Assembly (NCBI GenBank): GCA_965602635.1
Contig: CBFCZU010000088.1
Location: 1-15,344, forward strand
Length of the DNA stretch: 15,344 nt
DNA from: CBFCZU01 sp965602635
GTDB taxonomy: Bacteria > Planctomycetota > Phycisphaerae > SM23-33
Direction: 5' to 3'
The position numbers were made by a program, and so were the translations under genes. The notes under the pieces were generated by a model. That model saw only the letters and a list, made by a program, of their open reading frames with translations, made no database searches and was not told where the DNA came from. Positions within the stretch are counted from its first letter, which is position 1; the number at the start of each line of letters is the position of its first letter. This document shows positions 6,539 through 13,335 of the stretch, piece after piece.

Positions 6539-6859
6539 TCAGTCTTCGCTGCGGCTCTCGCGCGTGACCCAGAACCATGCGTTGAGGCAGCCTAGCGTCA
6601 TGCCCACGACAACGCCGGTCAGCGCCCAGGAAAGCCGCCCCGGGTACCACTGATCCAGCTTGATGCCCACGTACACGCCGATGGCGGCGGGCACGGCGAC
6701 GGACCATCCGACCAGTCCGAACATCCCCGCCCAGAACCACGGGCTGCGCTGGCGGTCGAGCCGCCCCTTGATCTTGCGCCGCTCCTTGGCGTCGATCTGG
6801 CGGGCGAACTGCCCGCGATCGGCCTGGCGGCGCAGCCGGGGACGGTCATTCGTAGCCAC
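6539..6859 (-). CDS. atpQ: N-ATPase subunit AtpQ (AtpI-like)
   Basis: A 106-residue membrane protein of the AtpI-like AtpQ type. Residues 1-40 are basic and soluble (RRQADRGQFARQIDAKERRK). Two membrane helices follow at about 42-66 and 76-98, linked by YVGIKLDQWYPGRLSW, which matches the conserved G..LD..(F/Y)P..SW element of AtpI/AtpQ. GCLNAWFWV ends helix 2. In N-ATPases AtpQ and AtpR form a small membrane complex thought to serve c-ring assembly or Mg2+ uptake. The start is GTG 6859, with GGAG 7 nt upstream and a 14-bp overlap with atpC. No in-frame ATG exists before the first helix. Confidence 0.88.
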   Translation of the reverse strand: MATNDRPRLRRQADRGQFARQIDAKERRKIKGRLDRQRSPWFWAGMFGLVGWSVAVPAAIGVYVGIKLDQWYPGRLSWALTGVVVGMTLGCLNAWFWVTRESRSED

Positions 6860-7238
6860 GCTTCAGCTCCACGAAACGGTGCACGAAAGTCGCCTCGATC
6901 TTGTTCAGCGACGTCCGCGCGATCTCGGCCCGCTCGTCCAGCTTCTCGAACTCCTCCTGGACCCTCTCGCGGAGCTTGCCCAGCTCGGCCCCGCGAACGC
7001 CCTTCCGCGTCGAGACGAGGACCTCCTCGCCTCGCTTGACGAGCACGCCCTCGGCGACGGCGACGAACTCCTCGCGCCCGCCCGCCAGCTCGAACGACAG
7101 CACGCACGGCGACAGCGCCGTCGTCAGGTCGATGTGCCGCGGCAGGAGGGTCAGCTCGCCGTCCTCGGCCTCGGCGCCGATCTTCCGGACCTCCTCGTCA
7201 ACCAGCACTTCCGTCGGCAGCAGGACCTTGAGCCTCAT
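6846..7238 (-). CDS. atpC: N-ATPase subunit epsilon
   Basis: A 130-residue epsilon subunit of the central stalk. Residues 1-84 form the beta sandwich typical of epsilon (MRLKVLLPTEVLVDEEV, then GELTLLPRHIDL equivalent to 'G.f.iLp.H'). Residues about 86-125 form the C-terminal helices (ELGKLRERVQEEFEKLDERA). It couples gamma to the c-ring and may inhibit ATP hydrolysis. Its ATG overlaps the atpD TGA as ATGA, so translation is probably coupled. Epsilon placed second, right after beta at the operon's start, is diagnostic of the N-type arrangement; canonical F-ATPase operons end with beta-epsilon. Confidence 0.93.
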   Translation of the reverse strand: MRLKVLLPTEVLVDEEVRKIGAEAEDGELTLLPRHIDLTTALSPCVLSFELAGGREEFVAVAEGVLVKRGEEVLVSTRKGVRGAELGKLRERVQEEFEKLDERAEIARTSLNKIEATFVHRFVELKRGYE

Positions 7239-8632
7239 GACTTCCGCACCTCGTCGATCGCGCCGATCATGTAGAAGCCGCTTTCCGGCGTATCGGTGAA
7301 CTCGTCGTTGAGGATCCGCCGGCAGCCGTCGATCGCGTCCTCACGGCTGACCGTCTTGCCCTCTTGCCCGGTGAACTGCCCGGTCACGAAGAACGGCTGG
7401 GTGAGGAACCGCTCCAGCCGCCGGGCGCGGTTGACCGTCTGCTGGTCGCCCCGCGAGAGTTCCTCCAGGCCCAGCATGGCGATGATGTCCTTCAGGTCCT
7501 CGTATTCCTGGAGCGTCCGCCTGACCTCCCGGGCGACGTCGTAGTGCTCCTCGCCCACGACGCTGGCCGTGAGCATCTTCGACTCGCTGCCCAGGGGGTT
7601 GATCGCCGGATATAGCCCCTGGCTGGCGCGGTCGCGCGACAGGACGATGCTGGCCGAGAGGTGCCCGAAGGTGTGCACGACGGCCGGGTCGGTGAAGTCG
7701 TCCGCCGGCACGTAAACCGCCTGGATCGACGTGATGGCCCCGGCGGGGGTGTTGCAGATCCGCTCCTCCAGGGCGGCCAGCTCCGACCCGAGCGTCGGCT
7801 GGTATCCGAGCCGGCTGGGCAACCGGCCAAGCAGGCCCGATACCTCCGAGCCCGACTGGATGAACCGGAAGATGTTGTCGATCAGCAGCAACACGTCCTG
7901 GCGGGCGTCGTCGCGGAAGTATTCGGCCATCGTCAGGGCGGCGTGGCCGACGCGGAACCGCGCCCCGGGCTGCTCGTTCATCTGCCCGAAGACCATCACG
8001 CTGCTGTCGAGGACGCCGGCAGTCTGGATCTCTCGGAACAGCTCCTCTGCCTCTCGCGTGCGTTCGCCGATGCCGCAGAAGAGGCTGACGCCCTCGTGCT
8101 GGCCGGCCACGTTGTGGATCATCTCCATGATCAGGACGGTCTTGCCGACGCCGGCGCCGCCGAGCAGTCCCGCCTTGCCGCCCCGCTCCAGCGGCGCGAG
8201 CACGTCGATGGCCTTGATGCCCGTCTCGAAGATCTCGCGCTTGGACTGCTGTCGGGCGAGCGGCACGGGGGGGCGGTGGATGGAGCGTTTCTCGACCGCC
8301 TGCGGCTCGCCACCCTCGTCCACGGGCTCGCCGAAGACGTTGAACATCCGCCCGAGCAGCCCCTTCCCGACGGGCACCATGATCGGCTCGCCCGTATCGA
8401 CAACCGGCGCGCCGCGCCACAGCCCCTGCGTGGGGTTCAGGGCGATTCCGCGGACGGTCCTGCCGTCGAGATGGCTGAGCACCTCGATGCGGACTCGGCC
8501 GTCGGGGCCGCCCAGAAGCTGGGTGTGGACCTCAGGCAGCGGGCGCGGGAACGCCGCGTCCACCACGCTGCCCCGGACGGAGACTACCGCTCCGCGCCGG
8601 GCCGGATCGCTTTCGCCTTTCTGTCGAGTCAT
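7235..8632 (-). CDS. atpD: N-ATPase subunit beta (catalytic)
   Basis: A 465-residue catalytic beta subunit. It has the P-loop GGAGVGKT (158-165), the catalytic glutamate E190 in GIGERTREAEELF, the Walker B strand VLLLIDNI (247-254), and the conserved block ADDFTDPAVVHTFGHL (310-325). The DELSEED loop reads GLEELSRGDQ near 388-397, less acidic than in canonical F-ATPases; I recall this as normal for N-ATPases. It is the first gene of a nine-gene operon in the order D-C-Q-R-B-E-F-A-G. ATG 8632 is preceded by a modest GAGAG. A promoter candidate lies about 55 nt upstream. Together with alpha it forms the hexamer that hydrolyses or makes ATP using ion flow through a/c. Confidence 0.97.
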   Translation of the reverse strand: MTRQKGESDPARRGAVVSVRGSVVDAAFPRPLPEVHTQLLGGPDGRVRIEVLSHLDGRTVRGIALNPTQGLWRGAPVVDTGEPIMVPVGKGLLGRMFNVFGEPVDEGGEPQAVEKRSIHRPPVPLARQQSKREIFETGIKAIDVLAPLERGGKAGLLGGAGVGKTVLIMEMIHNVAGQHEGVSLFCGIGERTREAEELFREIQTAGVLDSSVMVFGQMNEQPGARFRVGHAALTMAEYFRDDARQDVLLLIDNIFRFIQSGSEVSGLLGRLPSRLGYQPTLGSELAALEERICNTPAGAITSIQAVYVPADDFTDPAVVHTFGHLSASIVLSRDRASQGLYPAINPLGSESKMLTASVVGEEHYDVAREVRRTLQEYEDLKDIIAMLGLEELSRGDQQTVNRARRLERFLTQPFFVTGQFTGQEGKTVSREDAIDGCRRILNDEFTDTPESGFYMIGAIDEVRKS

Positions 8633-8972
8633 GATGCTCTCGGGTACACTGGCTTCGCCGCCCGCAACGTCCAGTCTTCCAGTGCCATTAGAGCGCGCTC
8701 GCCGCCGCAGGGCAAGTCTCTTGAGGCGAGAGGCGGCTGCGTCGGCTTCCCATCGGCTCGTGATCCTGACCGGGACGGGCTTCGGCAGGCCTGAGCTTCG
8801 GTGATCGCGAGAGATGGAAGAAGTTGGGCTTGGGTGCCCGAGACCCTCCTGGCTGTTGAACGGGGCCGCTGTGTGGCAGCTTCCGGTTCGGACGCCCCGG
8901 GCGTGATCGGGCTGGCCCTGGTGCTGTCAGCGCCGGTTCCGAAAAGGGTTGCGTTCGTCCTCCCCAGGCGCT
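8633..8972. other. Intergenic region upstream of atpD
   Basis: This stretch separates the exported-protein operon from the ATPase operon. Besides the promoter candidate I see only a short inverted repeat (ACGCCC 8892-8897, GGGCGT 8899-8904) without a following U-tract, so no clear terminator. Open frames on both strands have implausible translations. Confidence 0.6.
8687..8715 (-). promoter_or_regulatory. Candidate sigma70-type promoter of the atp operon
   Basis: On the minus strand TTGCCC (8715-8710) is separated by exactly 17 nt from TCTAAT (8692-8687), giving 4/6 and 5/6 matches to the -35 and -10 consensus. Transcription would start near 8680, leaving a leader of about 48 nt before atpD. 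Planctomycete promoters are poorly defined, so this is a best-match proposal. Confidence 0.4.
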
Positions 8973-10319
8973 TCACTTGGCCCTGGTTCGACCGGTCGCG
9001 CTCCTCTTCGGGTCAGTCTTAATGATGCAGGGCCGCATTCGAGTCTTGAAGGGGATGCCAAACTCGACGGCGACGGTGAAGGGGCCCTTCACGTTCTTCG
9101 GCTCTCGCCATGAGAGCGCGCAGGTGCCGCCTCACCCATACTCGAAGCTGAAATGGCGATTGTACGAATCGTCTGCGTTTCTGATGACCACTAGGGGGGG
9201 AGGAGGCATCTGACCCGCCCGAGTAAGAACGACATGCTCGCCTGATCGTCCGTCCAGTCTTGGGTCGGCAAAGCCGTGAATGCCGGGTTTCGGTCGGCTG
9301 GCAGACATGGACGCGACGATCGGTTCGCCGATGTCGAGGACGGCCGGCTTGCCGGCGACGACGTGAAAGGTGCTTGCCGAAGTAGCTGCGGTGGCGACGA
9401 GCTTCCACACCCGCCCAGATTGATCCTTGCGCTCGATCTCCCAGTGGTTCAGCCGGTATTCGCCAATCGGCAGTCTTACCTGCCCTTCCTCGACTCGAAG
9501 AAGCAAAAGCCCTTTGTCGCCTCCTGCGCTCAACCGCCCAACGCCTCCGGAGACCCGGACAGTCCCCAGGGCGAGGTCCTTGGGCGGCGAGAACTTGACG
9601 AACGATCCGTCCCGGGCAACCTCGAGGGCGTGGAGCTTGTCGCCCACCTGGACATACTTGCCCACCCGGCCGATGGCAAAGCCGCCGGCACCGTCGATCT
9701 TGATCCGATCACTACGCTGGAATTCGGCGAACGCGTCGTTGAATGTGCCATTGGCGTTGCTGTCGAATAGGACGCAGGAATGCTTCTTGCCGCCGATCTT
9801 GACCGTCCCTTCGTACCAGCCCGCCGCTTTGGCCAGAATCCGTCGGCTAACGCGCCCGGAGATCCAGACACGCAAGTTCAGGTGAAACGTGGTGGGCCCG
9901 TCCTGGCCGGGAAGGAGCACCTTCACCAAGTGGAACTCGGCGGACTGCTGACCCTTGTAGATCCGTGGGTCGACAGCCGACACGGCCGATTCGTCCTCCA
10001 GACTGCCGTCGGCGTCACTGTCAATGAACAGCCGGTCGTAGGCCCCGCGTCTGGCGGAACGGCCCAGGGCCACCCACAGGAAGCCCGCCGGCACCATCGG
10101 CGTTTTCCATTTCGCAACCAGAGCATCGGCGCCCGCGGATTTCGGCAGCGCCAGGTCCCCGGGCTTCTGCTCGCTCAGCTCCAGCGTCTGTCCGGCGGTG
10201 CTGCCGACGACTCTCTCGCCATCCGCAGATGCCCGGTATCCCAGCCACTGCTCCTGCTGTGCAGGGGCCATCCCGGTCAAGGACAGCACGACCAGTATAC
10301 TGCTTGCCATCCCTTTCAT
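8973..10319 (-). CDS. Exported protein, candidate selenoprotein with in-frame TGA (codon 396)
   Basis: Read conventionally this is a 395-residue protein ending at TGA 9134-9132. Residues 1-20 are a signal peptide with likely cleavage after APA. Two acidic loops resemble calcium-binding DxDxDG motifs (DSDADGSLEDE from 100, DSNANGTFND from 186); the rest looks beta-rich and extracytoplasmic. I extend the gene because the same frame stays open for 52 codons past the TGA and reads like protein: FEYG, then the TGA, then GGTCALSWREPKNVKGPF and a further beta-like strand TVAVEFGIPF. My hand count of GC in these 52 codons is about 48/60/83% at positions 1/2/3, a coding signature. A TGA in the position of the first Cys of a C-G-G-T-C motif suggests selenocysteine, giving 448 residues to TGA 8975-8973. 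Alternatives are a recent nonsense mutation, a sequencing error, or a true stop at 9132. ATG 10319 has GGAG 7 nt upstream, and the gene is 22 nt after its neighbour. The exact function is unknown. Confidence 0.7.
9076..9092. repeat. Inverted repeat within the putative readthrough extension
   Basis: GTGAAGGG (9076-9083) and CCCTTCAC (9085-9092) are perfect 8-bp complements around one base. It begins 39 nt after the in-frame TGA in mRNA direction. It may be a second RNA structure near the recoding site or an accident of the codons. Confidence 0.4.
9101..9117 (-). promoter_or_regulatory. Stem-loop downstream of the TGA, possible SECIS
   Basis: In the mRNA, GCUCUC and GAGAGC form a 6-bp stem with a 5-nt loop AUGGC, beginning 14 nt after the UGA. 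The loop starts 20 nt after the UGA, close to the distance seen in bacterial SECIS elements such as that of E. coli fdhF, and it contains GG. The G is not among the first two loop bases, so the fit is partial. Confidence 0.35.
9132..9134 (-). other. In-frame TGA, candidate selenocysteine codon
   Basis: The codon sits in EYG-TGA-GGTC. If decoded it makes a U-x3-C pair with C400. Most genes in this window end at TGA (atpD, C, Q, R, B, F, G and others), so the codon is not globally reassigned and any recoding must be local. Confidence 0.5.
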
Positions 10320-10341
10320 GATCCGTCTCCGCTACCCTCGG

Positions 10342-13287
10342 TTACTTGGACGTCTTCTTCAGCTCATGGTTCAGGTCGGAGAGAGCGAACCCCTCGGCCT
10401 GTACGACGTGCTTCTCGTCGGTCAAGATCAGCCAAGGCAAACGAACGACGCCCCAGCCGGCAAGCACCTCTTTCTCCTTATCGGCGGTGACCCGCCCGCA
10501 GGGCGCGGCTATGGTTCTGGCCGTCAGCCACTGCTTGACCTTCGGCGGACCGCCGGCCGCTGCGTGGACCAGGATGACGGCCACGCCCTTCCCGGCCAAT
10601 TGGTCTGCCGTCTTCCCAAGCGTCGTAACGCAGTGACGCGACGGCCGCTGCGCCATGTCCCAGAAGCAGACCAGGATCCTCTTGTTCGGGGCGAGCTGGG
10701 AGGCGGGCTTCAGGCCCAATCCCTCCAGTTTCGGCAGCGGCCGGCTGAGAAGTTTCCTGGCTTCGGTTGCCGGCGCGGCCGGCGTCACCGCCCGCTGCGC
10801 GGGGACGCCGATATCCATCTTCAGTGTCAGTTTGCCGAGATCCAACGGCTTATCGCTCTGCCCGCCGGGTATCTCGGGAATGATGAACTCATGGGTCAGG
10901 GACGCCGCCAGGCCGGCCCGCGGGTCGGTTTGCGACTTGCGGATGTAGATCGACAGCTCGTACCTGCCGGCCACCACGTCCTCCACGCGGAAAGAACCGT
11001 CCGGGCGGATCGGGACGTTGTAGTGTTTGCGAGTGCGGCTATATTCCTGTTGCGCTTTGAGGTACTCCTTGCCCTCTTCACTCTTGGACCACTTCTCATA
11101 CCATTCTCGCCGGCCCTGCCGGTCCAGGGAGTCCCAATTCCCGGGTATGGGGGGCTTGGGCAACTCGATCTTGGTGCCGATGTTTCCACGGTTGGCCCCG
11201 AGGTCAATGCCCTTGGCCCCGGGCGGCAGGACCACCTGGCCGGTCACCGGCCGGCCCTTGCCCCCAAGGGCGACCTTGACCGTCTGTCCGGCTTCCACCG
11301 TTACCTTCTCGCCCTGCTGGTAGCTCCAGGTGTTTTCTCCGGTCCGGACGCTGCGACTCACGCCCCATTCTCCCGGCGGCGCACGTTTGATCGTGAACCT
11401 TCCGCCCTTGTCGGTTTCCGATCTAATGTCATGGTAGATCCGGGGCTGCGTTGGATCGTAGCGGCTACCGCTCAGCCACATAGTGATGCGCTCATCGGCC
11501 CCGGGGCGGGAGCCGATCATGAGCCTGCCCTCAATTCGGCCCCAGGGCTTCAGTTGAATGTCAGGCGATTTCTGATAGGCGTCGTCGCTGAGTTCGGCAT
11601 ACCCGGCCTCGTGAATGACCACCAGGGCCCACTTGCCCTCCTGGACCCCAAAGGCGTATCGGCCGTCAGCGGACGTTTTCACCGTTGGGCAGCCCTGATC
11701 GCTGATGCGACTGCCATTCCGGATGTAAGCCCCCTGCGAAGGCGTCGCCAGGACCACCTGGGCGCCGGCCGCGGGCTTCCCGTCAGGCAGGCGGACCACC
11801 CCCGCCAGGCCCACGCCCCTTTCCAGCTTGAAATCGACGGTCACGTTGCCTTCATCGTCGGCAATCGAGCGCGAGATGGCCGGCTTGTACCCGTCGGCCT
11901 CAATACGAACGAGATGCCCGGCCCGAGGGTACGTGAAGCTAAGCTCATAGCGGCCGTCGGTGAAGGGCTTGGCGTTCCGCGACTCCCAGTAGGGGCTGCT
12001 ACCCCGGCCCCAGTCAATGCCGGGCAGCGCCCGGAACTTCTCCAGCGGCTTTCCCGTGGCGGCGTCGACGACGCTGCCGTGGATCCTCACCGGAGGCAGC
12101 AGCGTGATGAGGCGCTCCTCCGCCGAGGGCCTCGCGCTATACTCTCTCACGCTCATATAGCCTTGCTTGTAGACGTAGAGCCGGACAGTGTCGGCGGGGG
12201 CGTCCGTCCAGGTGAATCTGCCCTCGGCGTCGGTCTTCGCCCCCCACTCGAGCGTCCGGACCTGCCGCCAGTCTTCCACGCCTGCGGCGGCATCGGCCAC
12301 GGGTCTGCCTTGCTTGTCAATGACCCGGCCGCGGATCGTGTGGCCCTTTTCCAACTGGATGCGGAGGGGCTGCATCCCTTTGCCGGCTGTCACGCGCAGC
12401 AGTTGAGGGGAGAGCCCCTTCTTCAGCACCGTCAGGAGGACCTCTCTGGGCGGGGCGTCGGTGATGCGGAACCGACCCTCGGCATCGGCAATCATCGGCC
12501 GCTGCTCGCGGCCGCTCTCGCCCCGCTTGATGCGGGCCCCGCCGACGGGCTTGCCCTCGCCATCGACCACCACGCCGGCCAGGACGACGCCCCTCTTCAT
12601 GACGTATTCAGCGGTCAGGCTCTGGAGGGCCTGCTGCGACGGGCGCGGGTATTTCGGCATGGGAATCATGCCGCTGGTCCAATGGTCGCTGATGTAATCC
12701 CGGTGCTTCAGGAAGATCCGCAGGTCCGGGACCAAGTCGGCCGGGGCGATGTTGCAGCGCCAGCGCCCGTCCTTGTCGGTCTTCACCTGGTAGTCGATGT
12801 TGACCCGTATCGGACCCTCCGACCGCCCTAGGAGCCTAAAGGCGACAACCACTCCCTCGATGGGCTGGCCCTGCTCGTCTTTCACCACCCCGCCGACGGG
12901 GGTAGCGGGGTCCATCGCCACGGTGAACTCTTCGGGGAACTCAGGCGGCGCCTGGCCGCCTCCCCAGTACACGCGCAGCGGCACGAAGCCGTCTTTCCGG
13001 GGGTAGATCCGGTACACGGTCATCGGGCGGGTCGGCAGCTTGATCTTGCTGCGGCCCTGAGCGTCGGTCTTGGCCCCGTATTTCACCCGGTCCCGGAAGT
13101 CTCTGCCGCTGAGTTGCACCGTCATCGAGACGCCCGCGAGGGGCTGTTTGGTTTTCGAGTTGATGAAGCGAAGGGCGATGAACCGCCTTGGGGCGGTCGT
13201 GGGCCGGGTTGGCTGGGCACCGGCCGAACCTGGCCCGCAGAGGGCAAGCACCGGGACAAGGACGCAAAGAAACCTCTTATCGCGCAT
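10342..13287 (-). CDS. Exported multi-domain protein with carboxypeptidase-regulatory-like repeats and a CxxC-less thioredoxin-like C-terminus
   Basis: A 981-residue protein with a signal peptide (MRDKRF, hydrophobic core LCVLVPVLALCG, likely cleavage after SAGA). About eight beta-sandwich repeats of the carboxypeptidase-regulatory-like type follow, from near residues 38, 130, 235, 317, 402, 493, 584 and 680. Several show the pattern (I/V)xGxVxDxxGxPVxxA...TDxxGRFxxxxxP, for example IRGRVIDKQGRPVADAA at 318. Residues about 845-981 look like a TlpA/thioredoxin fold: ILVCFWDMAQRPSRHC (871-886) takes the place of the active-site strand and helix, and RLPWLILTD (949-957) matches the cis-proline segment. 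The usual WCxxC is replaced by AQRPS, with only C874 and C886 nearby, so ordinary disulfide exchange is unlikely. ATG 13287 has AGGAG at 7 nt. It is 48 nt after the upstream gene and 22 nt before the next. A cell-surface or periplasmic role is inferred. Confidence 0.88.
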   Translation of the reverse strand: MRDKRFLCVLVPVLALCGPGSAGAQPTRPTTAPRRFIALRFINSKTKQPLAGVSMTVQLSGRDFRDRVKYGAKTDAQGRSKIKLPTRPMTVYRIYPRKDGFVPLRVYWGGGQAPPEFPEEFTVAMDPATPVGGVVKDEQGQPIEGVVVAFRLLGRSEGPIRVNIDYQVKTDKDGRWRCNIAPADLVPDLRIFLKHRDYISDHWTSGMIPMPKYPRPSQQALQSLTAEYVMKRGVVLAGVVVDGEGKPVGGARIKRGESGREQRPMIADAEGRFRITDAPPREVLLTVLKKGLSPQLLRVTAGKGMQPLRIQLEKGHTIRGRVIDKQGRPVADAAAGVEDWRQVRTLEWGAKTDAEGRFTWTDAPADTVRLYVYKQGYMSVREYSARPSAEERLITLLPPVRIHGSVVDAATGKPLEKFRALPGIDWGRGSSPYWESRNAKPFTDGRYELSFTYPRAGHLVRIEADGYKPAISRSIADDEGNVTVDFKLERGVGLAGVVRLPDGKPAAGAQVVLATPSQGAYIRNGSRISDQGCPTVKTSADGRYAFGVQEGKWALVVIHEAGYAELSDDAYQKSPDIQLKPWGRIEGRLMIGSRPGADERITMWLSGSRYDPTQPRIYHDIRSETDKGGRFTIKRAPPGEWGVSRSVRTGENTWSYQQGEKVTVEAGQTVKVALGGKGRPVTGQVVLPPGAKGIDLGANRGNIGTKIELPKPPIPGNWDSLDRQGRREWYEKWSKSEEGKEYLKAQQEYSRTRKHYNVPIRPDGSFRVEDVVAGRYELSIYIRKSQTDPRAGLAASLTHEFIIPEIPGGQSDKPLDLGKLTLKMDIGVPAQRAVTPAAPATEARKLLSRPLPKLEGLGLKPASQLAPNKRILVCFWDMAQRPSRHCVTTLGKTADQLAGKGVAVILVHAAAGGPPKVKQWLTARTIAAPCGRVTADKEKEVLAGWGVVRLPWLILTDEKHVVQAEGFALSDLNHELKKTSK

Positions 13288-13335
13288 GATGGAACTCCTG
13301 TCCGGCGGGCCCGTGAATCCCCGGTGCCGTCGCCT

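Noticed and set aside
8629..8976. 115-codon minus-strand frame whose stop overlaps the atpD start as ATGA, and a shorter 19-codon version from 8688
   Set aside because: The overlap looks like coupling, but the translation is not protein-like, the short version has no ribosome site, and its ATG lies within the -10 of the proposed promoter.
8973..9134. Genome-wide reassignment of TGA to an amino acid as explanation for the extension
   Set aside because: Most other genes here end sensibly at TGA, with overlaps such as ATGA at operon junctions, so TGA is a working stop codon.
10198..12831. 877-codon plus-strand open frame opposite the 981-residue protein
   Set aside because: Shadow frame with low-complexity Gly/Arg/Pro-rich text and no domain, while the opposite strand has a signal peptide, repeats and ribosome site.
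13277..13287. Lipoprotein signal in the 981-residue protein because of the LALC stretch
   Set aside because: Leu occupies the position just before Cys where lipoboxes need Gly, Ala or Ser, and a better signal peptidase I site (SAGA) follows.
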